From the NCBI RefSeq assembly GCF_041904905.1, contig NZ_JAYRMI010000009.1, positions 21,884-85,883 on the forward strand: a DNA stretch of 64,000 nt, read 5' to 3'. The DNA is from Zoogloea sp041904905. Lineage in GTDB: Bacteria > Pseudomonadota > Gammaproteobacteria > Burkholderiales > Rhodocyclaceae. The notes below the pieces were generated by a model. It saw only the letters and a list, made by a program, of their open reading frames with translations. It had not been told where the DNA came from and searched no databases. Shown one piece after another: positions 6,922 through 20,569 of this stretch. Made by a program: the position numbers and the translations under genes. How positions within the stretch are numbered: the stretch's first letter is position 1; each line of letters begins with the position of its first letter.

Positions 6922-8724
6922 CTTGTCCACGTCGGTGCCCTTGACCAGGGCGGCGTGGTAGCTGAGGAGCTGCAGCGGGATGACGTGGAGGATGGGGGAG
7001 AGCATGCCGTAGTGTTCCGGAAGGTGCAGGATGTGCACGCCTTCGGATTCGGGGATCTCGGAGCCAGCGTCGGCAAACACGTAGAGTTCGCCACCGCGGG
7101 CTTTGACTTCCTGCAGGTTGGACTTGAGCTTTTCGAGCAGGTTGTCGTTGGGGGCCACCGAGATGACCGGCATTTCCTTGTCCACCAGGGCCAGCGGGCC
7201 GTGCTTGAGTTCGCCGGCGGGGTAGGCTTCGGCGTGGATGTAGGAGATTTCCTTGAGCTTGAGGGCGCCTTCGAGGGCGATGGGGTAGTGCTCGCCACGG
7301 CCCAGGAACAGGGCGTGGTGCTTGCCCGCAAAGCGCTGGGCCCAGGCTTCGATGGCGGGTTCGAGTTCGACCACCTTGCCCACGGCCACCGGCAGGTGAC
7401 GCAGATTGGTGAGGTGGGCGGCCTCGTCGGCCTCGGAGAGGCGGCCGTTGACCTTGGCCAGGGCCAGGGTGAGCAGCGCCAGGGCGGCGAGCTGGGTGGT
7501 GAAGGCCTTGGTGGAGGCGACGCCGATCTCGGGGCCCGCGCGGGTGACGAAGCGCAGGGCGGTCTCGCGGACGATGGCGGACTCGGGCACGTTGCAGATG
7601 GCCAGGGTCTTGGTCATGCCCAGGCTCTTGGCAAACTTGAGGGCGGCCAGGGTGTCGGCGGTTTCGCCGGACTGGGAGATCACGACCACCAGGGTTTCGG
7701 GGTCGGGCACGGATTCGCGGTAGCGGTATTCGCTGGCAATCTCGACCGAGCAGGGCAGCTTGGCGATGGCTTCGATCCAGTAGCGGGCGACGAGGCCGGC
7801 GTGGTAGCTGGTGCCGCAGGCGAGGATGAGCACGCGACGGGTGGCGCCGAAGACGCCTACGGCGTCGGCGCCGAAGAGCTGCGGGGAGATGCCACCGCCG
7901 CCGGCGATCATCTCGAGGGTGTTGGCCAGGGCTTGGGGCTGCTCGAAGATTTCCTTCTGCATGTAGTGGCGGTACTTGCCCAGCTCGACGGCGTCGGCCG
8001 ACAGGCTGGAGATGTTCACCGGGCGATCGACCGGGGTGCCGTCCTGCAGGGTGACGCGGAAGCCGTCGAGGGTCAGCTCGGCCACGTCGCCGTCTTCGAG
8101 GTACACCACCTTGCGGGTGACCTGCAGCAGCGCGGCGGTGTCGGAGGCGGCGTAGTGGCCGTCTTCGCCGATGCCCAGGAGCAGGGGCGAGCCCTTGCGG
8201 GCGACGATCACGCGGCCGCTGTCGGCTTCGCTCACCACGCCGATGGCGTAGGCGCCGATGAGTTCGGCGATGGTGGCGCGCACAGCGTCGAAGAGGTCGG
8301 GCGTGGCCTTGAGCTTGTCGTGGAGCAGGTGGGCGATGGCCTCGGTGTCGGTCTCGGAGGTGAACACGTAGCCCTTGGCCTGCAGGCCGGCACGCAACTC
8401 CTCGAAGTTCTCGATGATGCCGTTGTGGACCACCGCGAGGCCGCCGGAGATGTGGGGGTGGGCGTTGCGCTCGGAGGGCACGCCGTGAGTGGCCCAGCGG
8501 GTGTGGGCGATGCCGATGCCGGCGGAGAGGCCGGTGGCGTCGGCCTGGGCGGTCAGCTCGGCCACGCGGCCAACGGCGCGCAGGCGCATGAGTTCGGGCT
8601 GGCCTTCGGTCTTGAGGACGGCGAGGCCGGCGGAGTCGTAGCCCCGGTATTCAAGCTTGCGCAGCCCTTCGAGCAGCACGGGAACGATGTTGCGACGGGC
8701 AATGGCGGTGACGATGCCACACAT
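6886..8724 (-). CDS. glmS: Glutamine-fructose-6-phosphate aminotransferase (isomerizing)
   Basis: GlmS converts fructose-6-phosphate and glutamine to glucosamine-6-phosphate, the first step of UDP-GlcNAc synthesis. The N-terminus MCGIVTAIARR provides the class-II amidotransferase nucleophile Cys2, and EYRGYDSAG follows. Two SIS domains cover about residues 290-600 (ACGTSYHAG, SQSGETADT, EAYPAGELKHGP). The C-terminus ends in the invariant PRNLAKSVTVE. The protein is 612 residues, normal for the family. It lies downstream of glmU on the same strand with a hairpin between them. Its 3' end is the attachment site used by the Tn7-like element, and the coding region is intact. Confidence 0.98.
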   Translation of the reverse strand: MCGIVTAIARRNIVPVLLEGLRKLEYRGYDSAGLAVLKTEGQPELMRLRAVGRVAELTAQADATGLSAGIGIAHTRWATHGVPSERNAHPHISGGLAVVHNGIIENFEELRAGLQAKGYVFTSETDTEAIAHLLHDKLKATPDLFDAVRATIAELIGAYAIGVVSEADSGRVIVARKGSPLLLGIGEDGHYAASDTAALLQVTRKVVYLEDGDVAELTLDGFRVTLQDGTPVDRPVNISSLSADAVELGKYRHYMQKEIFEQPQALANTLEMIAGGGGISPQLFGADAVGVFGATRRVLILACGTSYHAGLVARYWIEAIAKLPCSVEIASEYRYRESVPDPETLVVVISQSGETADTLAALKFAKSLGMTKTLAICNVPESAIVRETALRFVTRAGPEIGVASTKAFTTQLAALALLTLALAKVNGRLSEADEAAHLTNLRHLPVAVGKVVELEPAIEAWAQRFAGKHHALFLGRGEHYPIALEGALKLKEISYIHAEAYPAGELKHGPLALVDKEMPVISVAPNDNLLEKLKSNLQEVKARGGELYVFADAGSEIPESEGVHILHLPEHYGMLSPILHVIPLQLLSYHAALVKGTDVDKPRNLAKSVTVE

Positions 8725-8740
8725 GAGCGGAAACCTTTCG

Positions 8741-8767
8741 AAAAGGCCCGACCGCCAGGGCCGGGCC
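8741..8767 (-). terminator. glmU-glmS intergenic hairpin with T-run
   Basis: Stem CGGGCC/GGCCCG pairs 8762-8767 with 8745-8750 around an 11-nt loop and is followed on the minus strand by TTTT. This may be a weak terminator or attenuator that reduces glmU-to-glmS read-through. Confidence 0.5.
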
Positions 8768-8781
8768 GGAAGATGAGGGAA

Positions 8782-10143
8782 TCAGGCTTTCTTGATCTTG
8801 ACCGGGCGCTTCCAGCCGGGGATGGAGGCCTGGCGGGCCCGCGAGACGGTAAGCTCGCCGGCCGGGGCGTCCTTGACGAGGGTGGTGCCGGCACCGAGGG
8901 TGGCCCCCTTGCCCACGCGCACCGGGGCAACGAGCTGGGTGTCGGAGCCGATGAAGACGTCGTCCTCGATGACGGTGCGGAACTTGTTGGCGCCGTCGTA
9001 GTTGCAGGTGATGGTGCCGGCGCCCACATTGACCCGCTGGCCGATGTCGGCGTCGCCCACGTAGGCCAGGTGGTTGGCCTTGGAGTGGTTGGCGATCACG
9101 CTGTTCTTCACTTCGACGAAGTTGCCCAGGTGGACATCGTCGCCCAGCACGGTGCCGGGGCGGGTGCGGGCGTAGGGGCCGATGGCGCAGGCGGCGCCCA
9201 TCGTGGTGTCTTCCACGTGGGAGAAGGGAGCGATCTTGGTGCCGGCGCCGATGGTGGCGTTGCGGATCACGCAGTTGGCACCCACGCGCACGCCGTCGGC
9301 CAGCTCGACCCGGCCTTCGAAGATGCAGTTCACGTCGATCTCCACGTCGCGGCCGCAGATCAGCTCGCCGCGCACGTCGAGGCGGGCCGGGTCGATCACG
9401 GTGACGCCGGCGTCGGTGAGGCGGCGGGCGATGTTGCGCTGGTGGATGCGCTCGAGTTCGGCGAGCTGGGTCTTGTTGTTGACGCCAAGGGTTTCCTCGA
9501 AGGCGTCGGGCTGGGTGGTGACCACCTCCAGGCCGTCGGCCACCGCCATCGCGATGATGTCGGTGAGGTAGTACTCGCCTTGGGCGTTGTCGTTCTTGAG
9601 GTTGGCGAGCCAGCCGCGCAGGCGCTCGACCGGGGCGGCGAGGATGCCGGTGTTCACCTCCTGCACCTGGCGCTGCGCGGGGGTCGCGTCCTTCTCCTCG
9701 ACGATGCAGGTGACCTTGCCGGCGTCGCGGATGATGCGGCCGTAGCCGGTGGGGTCGTCCATATTGACGGTGAGCAGCGCGAGCTGGCGATCGCTGGCGG
9801 CGGCCATCAGGCGCTGCAGGGTGGGCACGCCGATGAGCGGCACGTCGCCGTAGAGGATCAGGGCGATGTCGCCATCTTCCACCAGCGGCATGGCCTGCTG
9901 CACCGCGTGGCCGGTGCCCTGGGGCGGGTCCTGCCGGGCCCAGGCGAGATCGGGCGCATCGAGGGCTTCACGCACCACCTCTCCGCCGTGGCCATACACC
10001 ACCACGATACGACGGGCCTCGAGAACGCGGGCGGTGTCGAGCACATGACCCAGCATGGGCTTTGCCGCGAGGGGCTGCAGCACCTTCGGCAACACCGAGC
10101 GCATGCGCTTGCCCTGCCCGGCGGCGAGAACGATCACTTCCAT
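8782..10143 (-). CDS. glmU: Bifunctional N-acetylglucosamine-1-phosphate uridyltransferase / glucosamine-1-phosphate acetyltransferase
   Basis: GlmU acetylates glucosamine-1-phosphate and transfers UMP to it, giving UDP-GlcNAc for peptidoglycan and lipopolysaccharide. The N-terminal nucleotidyltransferase domain starts MEVIVLAAGQGKRM, with the lysine of LPKVLQPL following. ILYGDVPLI and EVNTGI mark further active-site loops. The C-terminal half, from about residue 250, is a left-handed beta-helix of hexapeptide repeats (IGAGTKIAPF, GAGTITCNYDG). At 453 residues it matches the usual length (456 in E. coli). It precedes glmS, so two steps of one pathway are encoded side by side. Confidence 0.97.
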   Translation of the reverse strand: MEVIVLAAGQGKRMRSVLPKVLQPLAAKPMLGHVLDTARVLEARRIVVVYGHGGEVVREALDAPDLAWARQDPPQGTGHAVQQAMPLVEDGDIALILYGDVPLIGVPTLQRLMAAASDRQLALLTVNMDDPTGYGRIIRDAGKVTCIVEEKDATPAQRQVQEVNTGILAAPVERLRGWLANLKNDNAQGEYYLTDIIAMAVADGLEVVTTQPDAFEETLGVNNKTQLAELERIHQRNIARRLTDAGVTVIDPARLDVRGELICGRDVEIDVNCIFEGRVELADGVRVGANCVIRNATIGAGTKIAPFSHVEDTTMGAACAIGPYARTRPGTVLGDDVHLGNFVEVKNSVIANHSKANHLAYVGDADIGQRVNVGAGTITCNYDGANKFRTVIEDDVFIGSDTQLVAPVRVGKGATLGAGTTLVKDAPAGELTVSRARQASIPGWKRPVKIKKA

Positions 10144-10181
10144 GGACTTCCTTCAATGCGGTTTGAATTTGGCTCGGGCGG

Positions 10182-10190
10182 ATTCTAGCA
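10182..10190 (-). promoter_or_regulatory. Candidate extended -10 promoter of glmU
   Basis: The minus strand reads TGCTAGAAT about 40 bp before the glmU ATG, an extended -10 element with a 5 of 6 core. No convincing -35 is visible. Confidence 0.4.
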
Positions 10191-10348
10191 TGGGAGATTT
10201 TATGAAATTTGCGGCGCAGTTCTCGAATCGGGACGAGTTGCCGCCGGAGCCGTGATGCAACGCAACAATGATTTGATCTAATGCTAAAGTTAGTTTCAAG
10301 TCTTTCCGTAGAATCGGCGTGCTGCAAGGCAATAATTCAGGAAACATC

Positions 10349-11761
10349 ATGACTACTCAAGCTCGCGATTTCATCCAGAACCGCACCTTCGACGAAATCG
10401 CCATCGGCGACTCCGCCCAGCTCGTCCGCACCCTGTTGCCCGAAGATATCCACCTTTTCGCGGTGATGTCCGGCGATGTGAACCCCACCCACGTAGATCC
10501 GGAGTTTGCCCGTTCCAGCCAGTTCCGGGAGGTGGTCGGCCACTCGATGTGGGGCAGCGTGCTGATCTCGTCGATCCTCGGCACCGAATTCCCCGGCCCC
10601 GGCACCGTGTACGTGGGCCAGACCCTCAAGTTCTGGCGCCCGATCACCATTGGCGACACCCTCACCGTCACCATCACCTGCATCCAGCGTTTCGAGCACA
10701 ACCACCACCTGATCCTCGAGTGCCTGTGCGTCAACCAGGACGGGCTGAAGGTCATCGACGGCACCGCCGAGGTGATGGCCCCCACCGAGAAGATCAAGCG
10801 CCCGCGCATGGCGCTGCCCGAGATCACCATCTCCGACCGCCAGCAGCGCTACCTGCACGTGCTCGAGATGACCAAGGGCATGGAGCCGATCCCCATCGCG
10901 GTGGCCCACCCCTGCGACACCGAATCCCTGCGCGGCCCGATCCAGGCCCGCGACGCCGGGCTCGTCATCCCGGTGCTGGTGGGCCCGGAGAGCAAGATCC
11001 GCGAAGTGGCCGAGCGCGAGGGCATCGATCTGCACGGCGTGCGCATCGTCGACGTGCCCCACAGCCACGCCTCGGCCGAAACCGCGGTGCGCATGGCCCG
11101 CAACGGCGAGGTGGACGCCCTGATGAAGGGCTCGCTGCACACCGACGAACTGATGAGCGAGGTGGTCGCCAAGGAAACCGGCCTGCGCACCTCGCGCCGC
11201 ATCTCCCACGTCTTCATGGCCGACGTGCCCACCTACCCGCACCCGCTGCTCATCACCGACGCGGCGATCAACATCGAGCCCACCCTGGAGGACAAGGTCC
11301 ACATCATCCAGAACGCCATCGAGCTGGCGATCATGATGGGCGTGCCCGAGCCCAAGGTGGCCATCCTCTCGGCGGTCGAGACCGTCAACGTCAAGATCCG
11401 CTCCACCCTCGACGCCGCCGCCCTGTGCAAGATGGCCGACCGCGGCCAGATCAAGGGCGGCCTGCTCGACGGCCCGCTGGCCTTCGACAACGCGGTGTCC
11501 CTCGTCGCCGCCAAGACCAAGGGCATCCGCTCCGCGGTCGCTGGCCAGGCCGACATCCTGGTGGTGCCCGATCTCGAATCCGGCAACATGGTCGCCAAGC
11601 AGCTCGAATACCTCGCCGACGCCCTGATGGCCGGCGTGGTGCTCGGCACGCGGGTGCCCATCGTGCTCACCAGCCGCGCCGATACCGCCGAAACCCGTAC
11701 CGCATCCTGCGCCATCGCCCAGCTGATGGCCCACAAACGTCGCCAGGGAGTCCGCCTGTGA
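10349..11761 (+). CDS. MaoC-like enoyl-CoA hydratase / phosphate acyltransferase fusion
   Basis: The first 150 residues form a MaoC hot-dog domain with the hydratase motif SGDVNPTHVDPEF (D43, H48). From about residue 180 a phosphate acetyl/butyryltransferase domain follows (VPHSHASAETAVRMA, DALMKGSLHTDEL, ILSAVETVNVKI). The domain order is that of known bifunctional enoyl-CoA hydratase/phosphate acetyltransferases. The ATG at 10349 has an AGGAAA ribosome site; an upstream GTG at 10319 lacks one. The acetate kinase gene overlaps its stop codon, so the pair probably interconverts acyl-CoA, acyl phosphate and free acid with ATP formation. The acyl chain preferred (acetyl, propionyl or butyryl) cannot be read from the sequence. 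Confidence 0.9.
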   Translation: MTTQARDFIQNRTFDEIAIGDSAQLVRTLLPEDIHLFAVMSGDVNPTHVDPEFARSSQFREVVGHSMWGSVLISSILGTEFPGPGTVYVGQTLKFWRPITIGDTLTVTITCIQRFEHNHHLILECLCVNQDGLKVIDGTAEVMAPTEKIKRPRMALPEITISDRQQRYLHVLEMTKGMEPIPIAVAHPCDTESLRGPIQARDAGLVIPVLVGPESKIREVAEREGIDLHGVRIVDVPHSHASAETAVRMARNGEVDALMKGSLHTDELMSEVVAKETGLRTSRRISHVFMADVPTYPHPLLITDAAINIEPTLEDKVHIIQNAIELAIMMGVPEPKVAILSAVETVNVKIRSTLDAAALCKMADRGQIKGGLLDGPLAFDNAVSLVAAKTKGIRSAVAGQADILVVPDLESGNMVAKQLEYLADALMAGVVLGTRVPIVLTSRADTAETRTASCAIAQLMAHKRRQGVRL

Positions 11762-12957
11762 AAGCCGTCCTCATTCTCAACGCCGGCTCGTCGAGCCTGA
11801 AGTTCGCCCTCTTCCCGATGACCCCGAAGCTGGCCGACCTGCCGCGTCTGTCGGGGCAGGTCGAAGGCATCGGCGCCGAACCCCTGATGACCGCCAAGGA
11901 CACCAGCTCCGGCGAGCGCTTCACCGAGGCCCTCAGCGTGCCCGCGGGCACCGACCAGAACGGCCAGCACCGGCTGGCGCTGGAGTTCATCTTCGAGTGG
12001 ATCAACCGCCACAGCCCGGGCGTCGAGATCGTCGCCGCCGGCCACCGCATCGTGCACGGCGGCGACCACTACGGCGCCCCGGTGGTGCTCACGCCGGAGG
12101 TCGTCGCCGAACTCGAAACCCTGATTCCCCTCGCGCCGCTGCACCAGCCCCACAACCTGCGGGCCATCAAGTCCCTCTTCGGGCTGATGCCGGACGTGCG
12201 CCAGGTGGGCTGCTTCGACACCGCCTTCCACCGCACCCGCCTGCCGGTGGCCGAACGCTTCCCGCTGCCCCGCGCGCTGTTCAACGAGGGGGTCAAGCGA
12301 TACGGTTTTCATGGGCTTTCGTATGAATATGTATCGCGTCAGCTGCCCGACCTCCTCGGCGAAGAGAAGGCCCGCGGCGCTATCATCGTCGCCCACCTGG
12401 GCAACGGCGCCAGCATGTGCGCGCTACGCGACGGGCTCTCCCGCGACACCTCGATGGGCTTCACCGCCGTCGACGGCCTGATGATGGGCACCCGCACCGG
12501 CAGCCTCGACCCCGGCGTGATCCTCCACCTGATCGAGCAGAAGGGCATGGACGCCAAGGCGCTGTCCAACCTGGTCTACAAGCAATCCGGCCTGCTGGGC
12601 GTGTCGGGCCTGAGCCAGGACATGCGGGCGCTGCTCGAATCCGACGAAGACGCCGCCAAGGACGCCATCGAGCTGTTCTGCTACCGCGCCGCCTGCATGA
12701 TCGGCCAGCTCTCGATGGCGGCCGGCGGCCTTGAGGCGCTGGTGTTCACCGGCGGCATCGGCGAGCACGCCGCGCCGATCCGCGCCCGCATCGCCGACTG
12801 GCTGGAGTGGACCGGGCTGCGCCTCTACCCGGCCGCCAACCAGCGCCACGCCACGCGCATCCACACCAAGGACAGCAAGGTGGAGGTGCTGGTGGTGCCC
12901 ACCAACGAGGAATGGATGATCGGCCACCACGCCGTCAATCTCCTCGGGCTGGGCTGA
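11758..12957 (+). CDS. ackA: Acetate kinase
   Basis: AckA reversibly transfers phosphate between acetyl phosphate and ADP. The protein starts at GTG 11758, overlapping the stop of the upstream acyltransferase gene, with CAGGGAG as ribosome site. Family signatures are VLILNAGSSSLKFAL at the N-terminus, HRIVHGGDHY (around 100), FDTAFHRT (around 155), HLGNGASMCA (around 213) and FTGGIGEH (around 329). It is 399 residues, the usual length. The 3' end is followed by a bidirectional terminator. Confidence 0.96.
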   Translation: MKAVLILNAGSSSLKFALFPMTPKLADLPRLSGQVEGIGAEPLMTAKDTSSGERFTEALSVPAGTDQNGQHRLALEFIFEWINRHSPGVEIVAAGHRIVHGGDHYGAPVVLTPEVVAELETLIPLAPLHQPHNLRAIKSLFGLMPDVRQVGCFDTAFHRTRLPVAERFPLPRALFNEGVKRYGFHGLSYEYVSRQLPDLLGEEKARGAIIVAHLGNGASMCALRDGLSRDTSMGFTAVDGLMMGTRTGSLDPGVILHLIEQKGMDAKALSNLVYKQSGLLGVSGLSQDMRALLESDEDAAKDAIELFCYRAACMIGQLSMAAGGLEALVFTGGIGEHAAPIRARIADWLEWTGLRLYPAANQRHATRIHTKDSKVEVLVVPTNEEWMIGHHAVNLLGLG

Positions 12958-12997
12958 GGCCCTTGCCCGCCCCGGTCATCGTCCGGGGCGGCAAAAC

Positions 12998-13025
12998 AAA
13001 AAGCCCGGGTCACCCCGGGCTTTTT
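12998..13025. terminator. Bidirectional intrinsic terminator between ackA and gltD
   Basis: Stem AGCCCGGG/CCCGGGCT (13002-13009 with 13014-13021) has a 4-nt loop, an A-run before it and TTTTT after it. It serves convergent ackA and gltD. Confidence 0.9.
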
Positions 13026-13047
13026 GCTGGCTGCGAAGATCGGCGGA

Positions 13048-14514
13048 TCAGCGCGGCAGGACGGACGAACCCATCAGGAAGGCGTCGACCTCGCGGGCAG
13101 CCTGACGGCCTTCGCGGATCGCCCACACCACCAGGGACTGGCCACGGCGCACGTCGCCGGCGGCAAAGACCTTGTCGACGTTGGTGCGGTAGCAGCCTTC
13201 GCCGTCGGTGGTCGCCTTGGCGTTGGCGCGGGCGTCCTTCTCGACCCCGAAGGCGTCGAGCAGCGAGCCCACCGGGTTGGTGAAGCCCATCGCCAGGAAG
13301 GCGGCGTCGCAGGGCAGCTCGAACTCGGAGCCGGCCACTTCGGCCATCTTGCCATCCTTCCAGTCGAGGCGGACGGCCTTCAGGGCCTTGACGTTGCCCT
13401 TGCCGTCATCCACGAAACCCTTGGTCGCCACGGCGAAATCGCGGGTACAGCCTTCGTCGTGGGAGGACGAGGTGCGCAGCTTGTACGGCCAGTACGGCCA
13501 GGTCAGCGCGCGGTTCTCGGTTTCCGGCGGCATCGGCATCAGCTCGAACTGGGTCACGGAAGCCGCGCCGTGGCGGTTGGAGGTGCCCACGCAGTCGGAG
13601 CCCGTGTCGCCGCCGCCGATCACGACGACGTGCTTGCCCTTGACGTTGATCGGGTTGGCGATGCCCTGCTGGACTTCCTTGTTCTGCGGAATCAGGAACT
13701 CCAGCGCGGCGTAGATGCCCTTCAGCTCACGGCCCGGGACCGGCAGGTCGCGCGGCACTTCGGAGCCGGCGGCCAGGATCACGGCGTCGAACTCGGCCTT
13801 GAGCGCCTCGGCGGAGACCACTTCGGTGGCGTCGTTGTTGATGCCGGCGGGCAGGTTCTTGTCGCCAACCAGCACCTTGGTCTTGAAGACCACGCCTTCG
13901 GCCTGCATCTGCTCGACGCGGCGGTCGATGACCGACTTGTCGAGCTTGAAGTCGGGGATGCCGAAACCGAGCAGGCCGCCGATGCGGCTGCTCTTCTCGA
14001 ACACGGTCACGTCGTGGCCGACGCGGGCGAGTTGCTGGGCAGCGGCCAGGCCGGCAGGGCCGGAACCGACGACCGCAACCTTCTTGCCGGTCTTGACGGC
14101 GGCCGGCTGGGGCTTGACCCAGCCGTTTTCCCAGGCCTTGTCGATGATCGCGTGCTCGATCGACTTGATGCCCACGGCTTCGGTGTTGATGTTCAGCGTG
14201 CAGGCGGCTTCACAGGGCGCCGGACAGATGCGGCCGGTGAAGTCCGGGAAGTTGTTGGTCGAGTGCAGAACCTCGATCGCTTCCTTCCAGTTGCCGCGGT
14301 AAACCAGATCGTTCCAGTCGGGAATGATGTTGTTCACCGGACAGCCGTTGTTGCAGAACGGGATGCCGCAGTCCATGCAGCGCGCGCCCTGCTTGCTCGC
14401 TTCTTCGTCGGTCAGGGTGACGACGAATTCCTTGTAGTTCTTGAGACGCTCCTCGACCGGCGCGTAGGCCTCGGAGAGGCGCTCAAATTCGAGGAACCCA
14501 GTTGGCTTGCCCAT
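13048..14514 (-). CDS. gltD: Glutamate synthase (NADPH) small subunit
   Basis: GltD passes electrons from NADPH through FAD and Fe-S clusters to GltB for reductive glutamate synthesis. The N-terminal Cys cluster region is visible as CMDCGIPFCNNGCP at about residues 47-60. An FAD-binding GSGPAGLAAAQ is near 150 and an NADPH-binding GGGDTGSDCVG near 290. The 488-residue length is typical (472 in E. coli). It starts 1 nt after the gltB stop codon, so the two subunits are translationally linked. Confidence 0.96.
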   Translation of the reverse strand: MGKPTGFLEFERLSEAYAPVEERLKNYKEFVVTLTDEEASKQGARCMDCGIPFCNNGCPVNNIIPDWNDLVYRGNWKEAIEVLHSTNNFPDFTGRICPAPCEAACTLNINTEAVGIKSIEHAIIDKAWENGWVKPQPAAVKTGKKVAVVGSGPAGLAAAQQLARVGHDVTVFEKSSRIGGLLGFGIPDFKLDKSVIDRRVEQMQAEGVVFKTKVLVGDKNLPAGINNDATEVVSAEALKAEFDAVILAAGSEVPRDLPVPGRELKGIYAALEFLIPQNKEVQQGIANPINVKGKHVVVIGGGDTGSDCVGTSNRHGAASVTQFELMPMPPETENRALTWPYWPYKLRTSSSHDEGCTRDFAVATKGFVDDGKGNVKALKAVRLDWKDGKMAEVAGSEFELPCDAAFLAMGFTNPVGSLLDAFGVEKDARANAKATTDGEGCYRTNVDKVFAAGDVRRGQSLVVWAIREGRQAAREVDAFLMGSSVLPR

Positions 14515-14515
14515 G

Positions 14516-19192
<4,677 letters not shown>

Positions 19193-19218
19193 CTTGTTTT
19201 TCCTCGACACAACACACA

Positions 19219-19245
19219 CCGGCGTTCGCGTTGCTGTAACGCCGG
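19219..19245 (-). promoter_or_regulatory. Hairpin in the gltB 5' leader
   Basis: A perfect 8-bp stem CCGGCGTT/AACGCCGG with an 11-nt loop lies 27 bp upstream of the gltB ATG. It has no T-run, so it is not an intrinsic terminator. Its role is unknown. Confidence 0.4.
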
Positions 19246-19282
19246 ACCTTCAAACTGCGGAAAACGCCCCGTCCGAACCGTG

Positions 19283-19312
19283 AAAAAGCCGGCAAAGCAT
19301 GGCCGGCCGGCT
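19283..19312 (-). terminator. Terminator between dgt and gltB
   Basis: On the minus strand AGCCGGC (19312-19306) pairs with GCCGGCT (19293-19287), followed by TTTTT. It separates the aroK-aroB-dgt transcript from gltBD. Confidence 0.75.
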
Positions 19313-19428
19313 ACGCGTGATCCCGACGAGGAGACCGTTCAAACACATTGGGCGAGGGTCGAATATACCGCTGCAGGTGCCCGTCCTTCAAGGATTTTTT
19401 GCGCTGCCGCAAGGCTGGCGCGGCGCGA

Positions 19429-20550
19429 TCAGATTTCGCCGACGGCAAACAGGCGCCGATGTTCCTTCATGGCATAGCGGTCGGTCATGCCGGCGATGTA
19501 GTCGGCGATGGCCCGCGGCTTGTCGGCCCGGGCCATCTGCTGGTACTGGGGCGGCAGCAGGCGCGGGTCGTTCATGAAGGCGCCGAAGAGGTCGTGGATG
19601 ATGCGCCGGGCCTTGTCGGTCATGCGCAGCACCTGGTAGTGGTGGTAGAGGTTGTCGCGGAGGAAGGTCTTGAGGATGCGCAGTTCGGGCAGCAGTTCGG
19701 CGCTGTAGGCCACCAGCCGCGGTGCGCTGCGCACGTCGTCGAGGCTGGACACCGCCGCGGTGGCGATGTTGCGGCGGGTCTGCTCGATGAGGTCCACGGC
19801 CATCAGGTTGATCATCCGCCGGATGGTCTCGTGGATGAGCCGGCGGCCGGCCAGGCTGGGGTAGGCGGCTTCGACGGCGCGCCGGTTGCGGGCAAAGATC
19901 GGCACCGCGTCGAGCTGTTCGAGGCTGATGAGCCCCGAGCGCAGACCGTCGTCCACGTCGTGGTTGTTGTAGGCGATCTCGTCGGCGAGGTTGGCGAGCT
20001 GGGCTTCGAGGGACGGCTGGCGCCCCTCGATAAAGCGCCGGCCAATGTCGCCCAGCAGCTCGGCGTTCTTGGGCGAGCAGTGCTTGAGGATGCCTTCCCG
20101 GGTTTCGTGGAGCAGGTTGAGGCCGTTGAACTCAGCGTAGCTCTCTTCGAGCAGATCGACGGTGCGCAGGGACTGCAGGTTGTGCTCGAAGCCGCCAAAA
20201 TCCTTCATGCAGCCGTTGAGCGCCTCCTGGCCGGCGTGGCCGAAGGGCGTGTGGCCCAGATCGTGGGACAGGGCAACGGCCTCGGCCAGATCCTCGTTGA
20301 GGCGCAGCGCCCGGGCGATCGAGCGGGTGATCTGGGCGACCTCGATGCTGTGGGTGAGGCGGGTGCGGAACAGATCGCCCTCGTGGTTCACGAAGACCTG
20401 GGTCTTGTATTCGAGCCGGCGGAAGGCCGTGCTGTGGACGATGCGATCCCGGTCGCGCTGGAATTCGCCCCGGGCGAGGGGCGGCGGCTCGGGCAGCTGG
20501 CGCCCGCGGGAGTTGGCTTCGGTGACGGCGTAGGGCGCGAGATCGGTCAT
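19429..20550 (-). CDS. dgt: Deoxyguanosinetriphosphate triphosphohydrolase-like protein
   Basis: This is an HD-domain dNTPase, which cleaves dNTPs to nucleoside and tripolyphosphate. The HD residues are visible as RLTHSIEV and LSHDLGHTPFGH within the first 110 residues, preceded by AFRRLEYKTQVF. The protein is 373 residues, the short Dgt-like class rather than the 505-residue E. coli type. I chose ATG 20550; a GTG six codons upstream overlaps the region right after aroB. It follows aroB by 19 bp, in the aroK-aroB-dgt order common in betaproteobacteria. Confidence 0.92.
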   Translation of the reverse strand: MTDLAPYAVTEANSRGRQLPEPPPLARGEFQRDRDRIVHSTAFRRLEYKTQVFVNHEGDLFRTRLTHSIEVAQITRSIARALRLNEDLAEAVALSHDLGHTPFGHAGQEALNGCMKDFGGFEHNLQSLRTVDLLEESYAEFNGLNLLHETREGILKHCSPKNAELLGDIGRRFIEGRQPSLEAQLANLADEIAYNNHDVDDGLRSGLISLEQLDAVPIFARNRRAVEAAYPSLAGRRLIHETIRRMINLMAVDLIEQTRRNIATAAVSSLDDVRSAPRLVAYSAELLPELRILKTFLRDNLYHHYQVLRMTDKARRIIHDLFGAFMNDPRLLPPQYQQMARADKPRAIADYIAGMTDRYAMKEHRRLFAVGEI

Positions 20551-20569
20551 GATTTCCCGGCCCGGCACT

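Noticed and set aside
6955..10188. A 1077-codon open frame on the plus strand opposite glmS and glmU
   Set aside because: It is antisense to two certain genes. Its Gly/Val/Asp/His-rich composition is the mirror of high-GC codon bias, and no domain is recognisable.
10549..12957. An 802-codon frame that runs through the acyltransferase and ackA
   Set aside because: Only its last 399 codons are real (ackA). The first half is Arg/His/Pro-rich out-of-frame translation of the acyltransferase gene.
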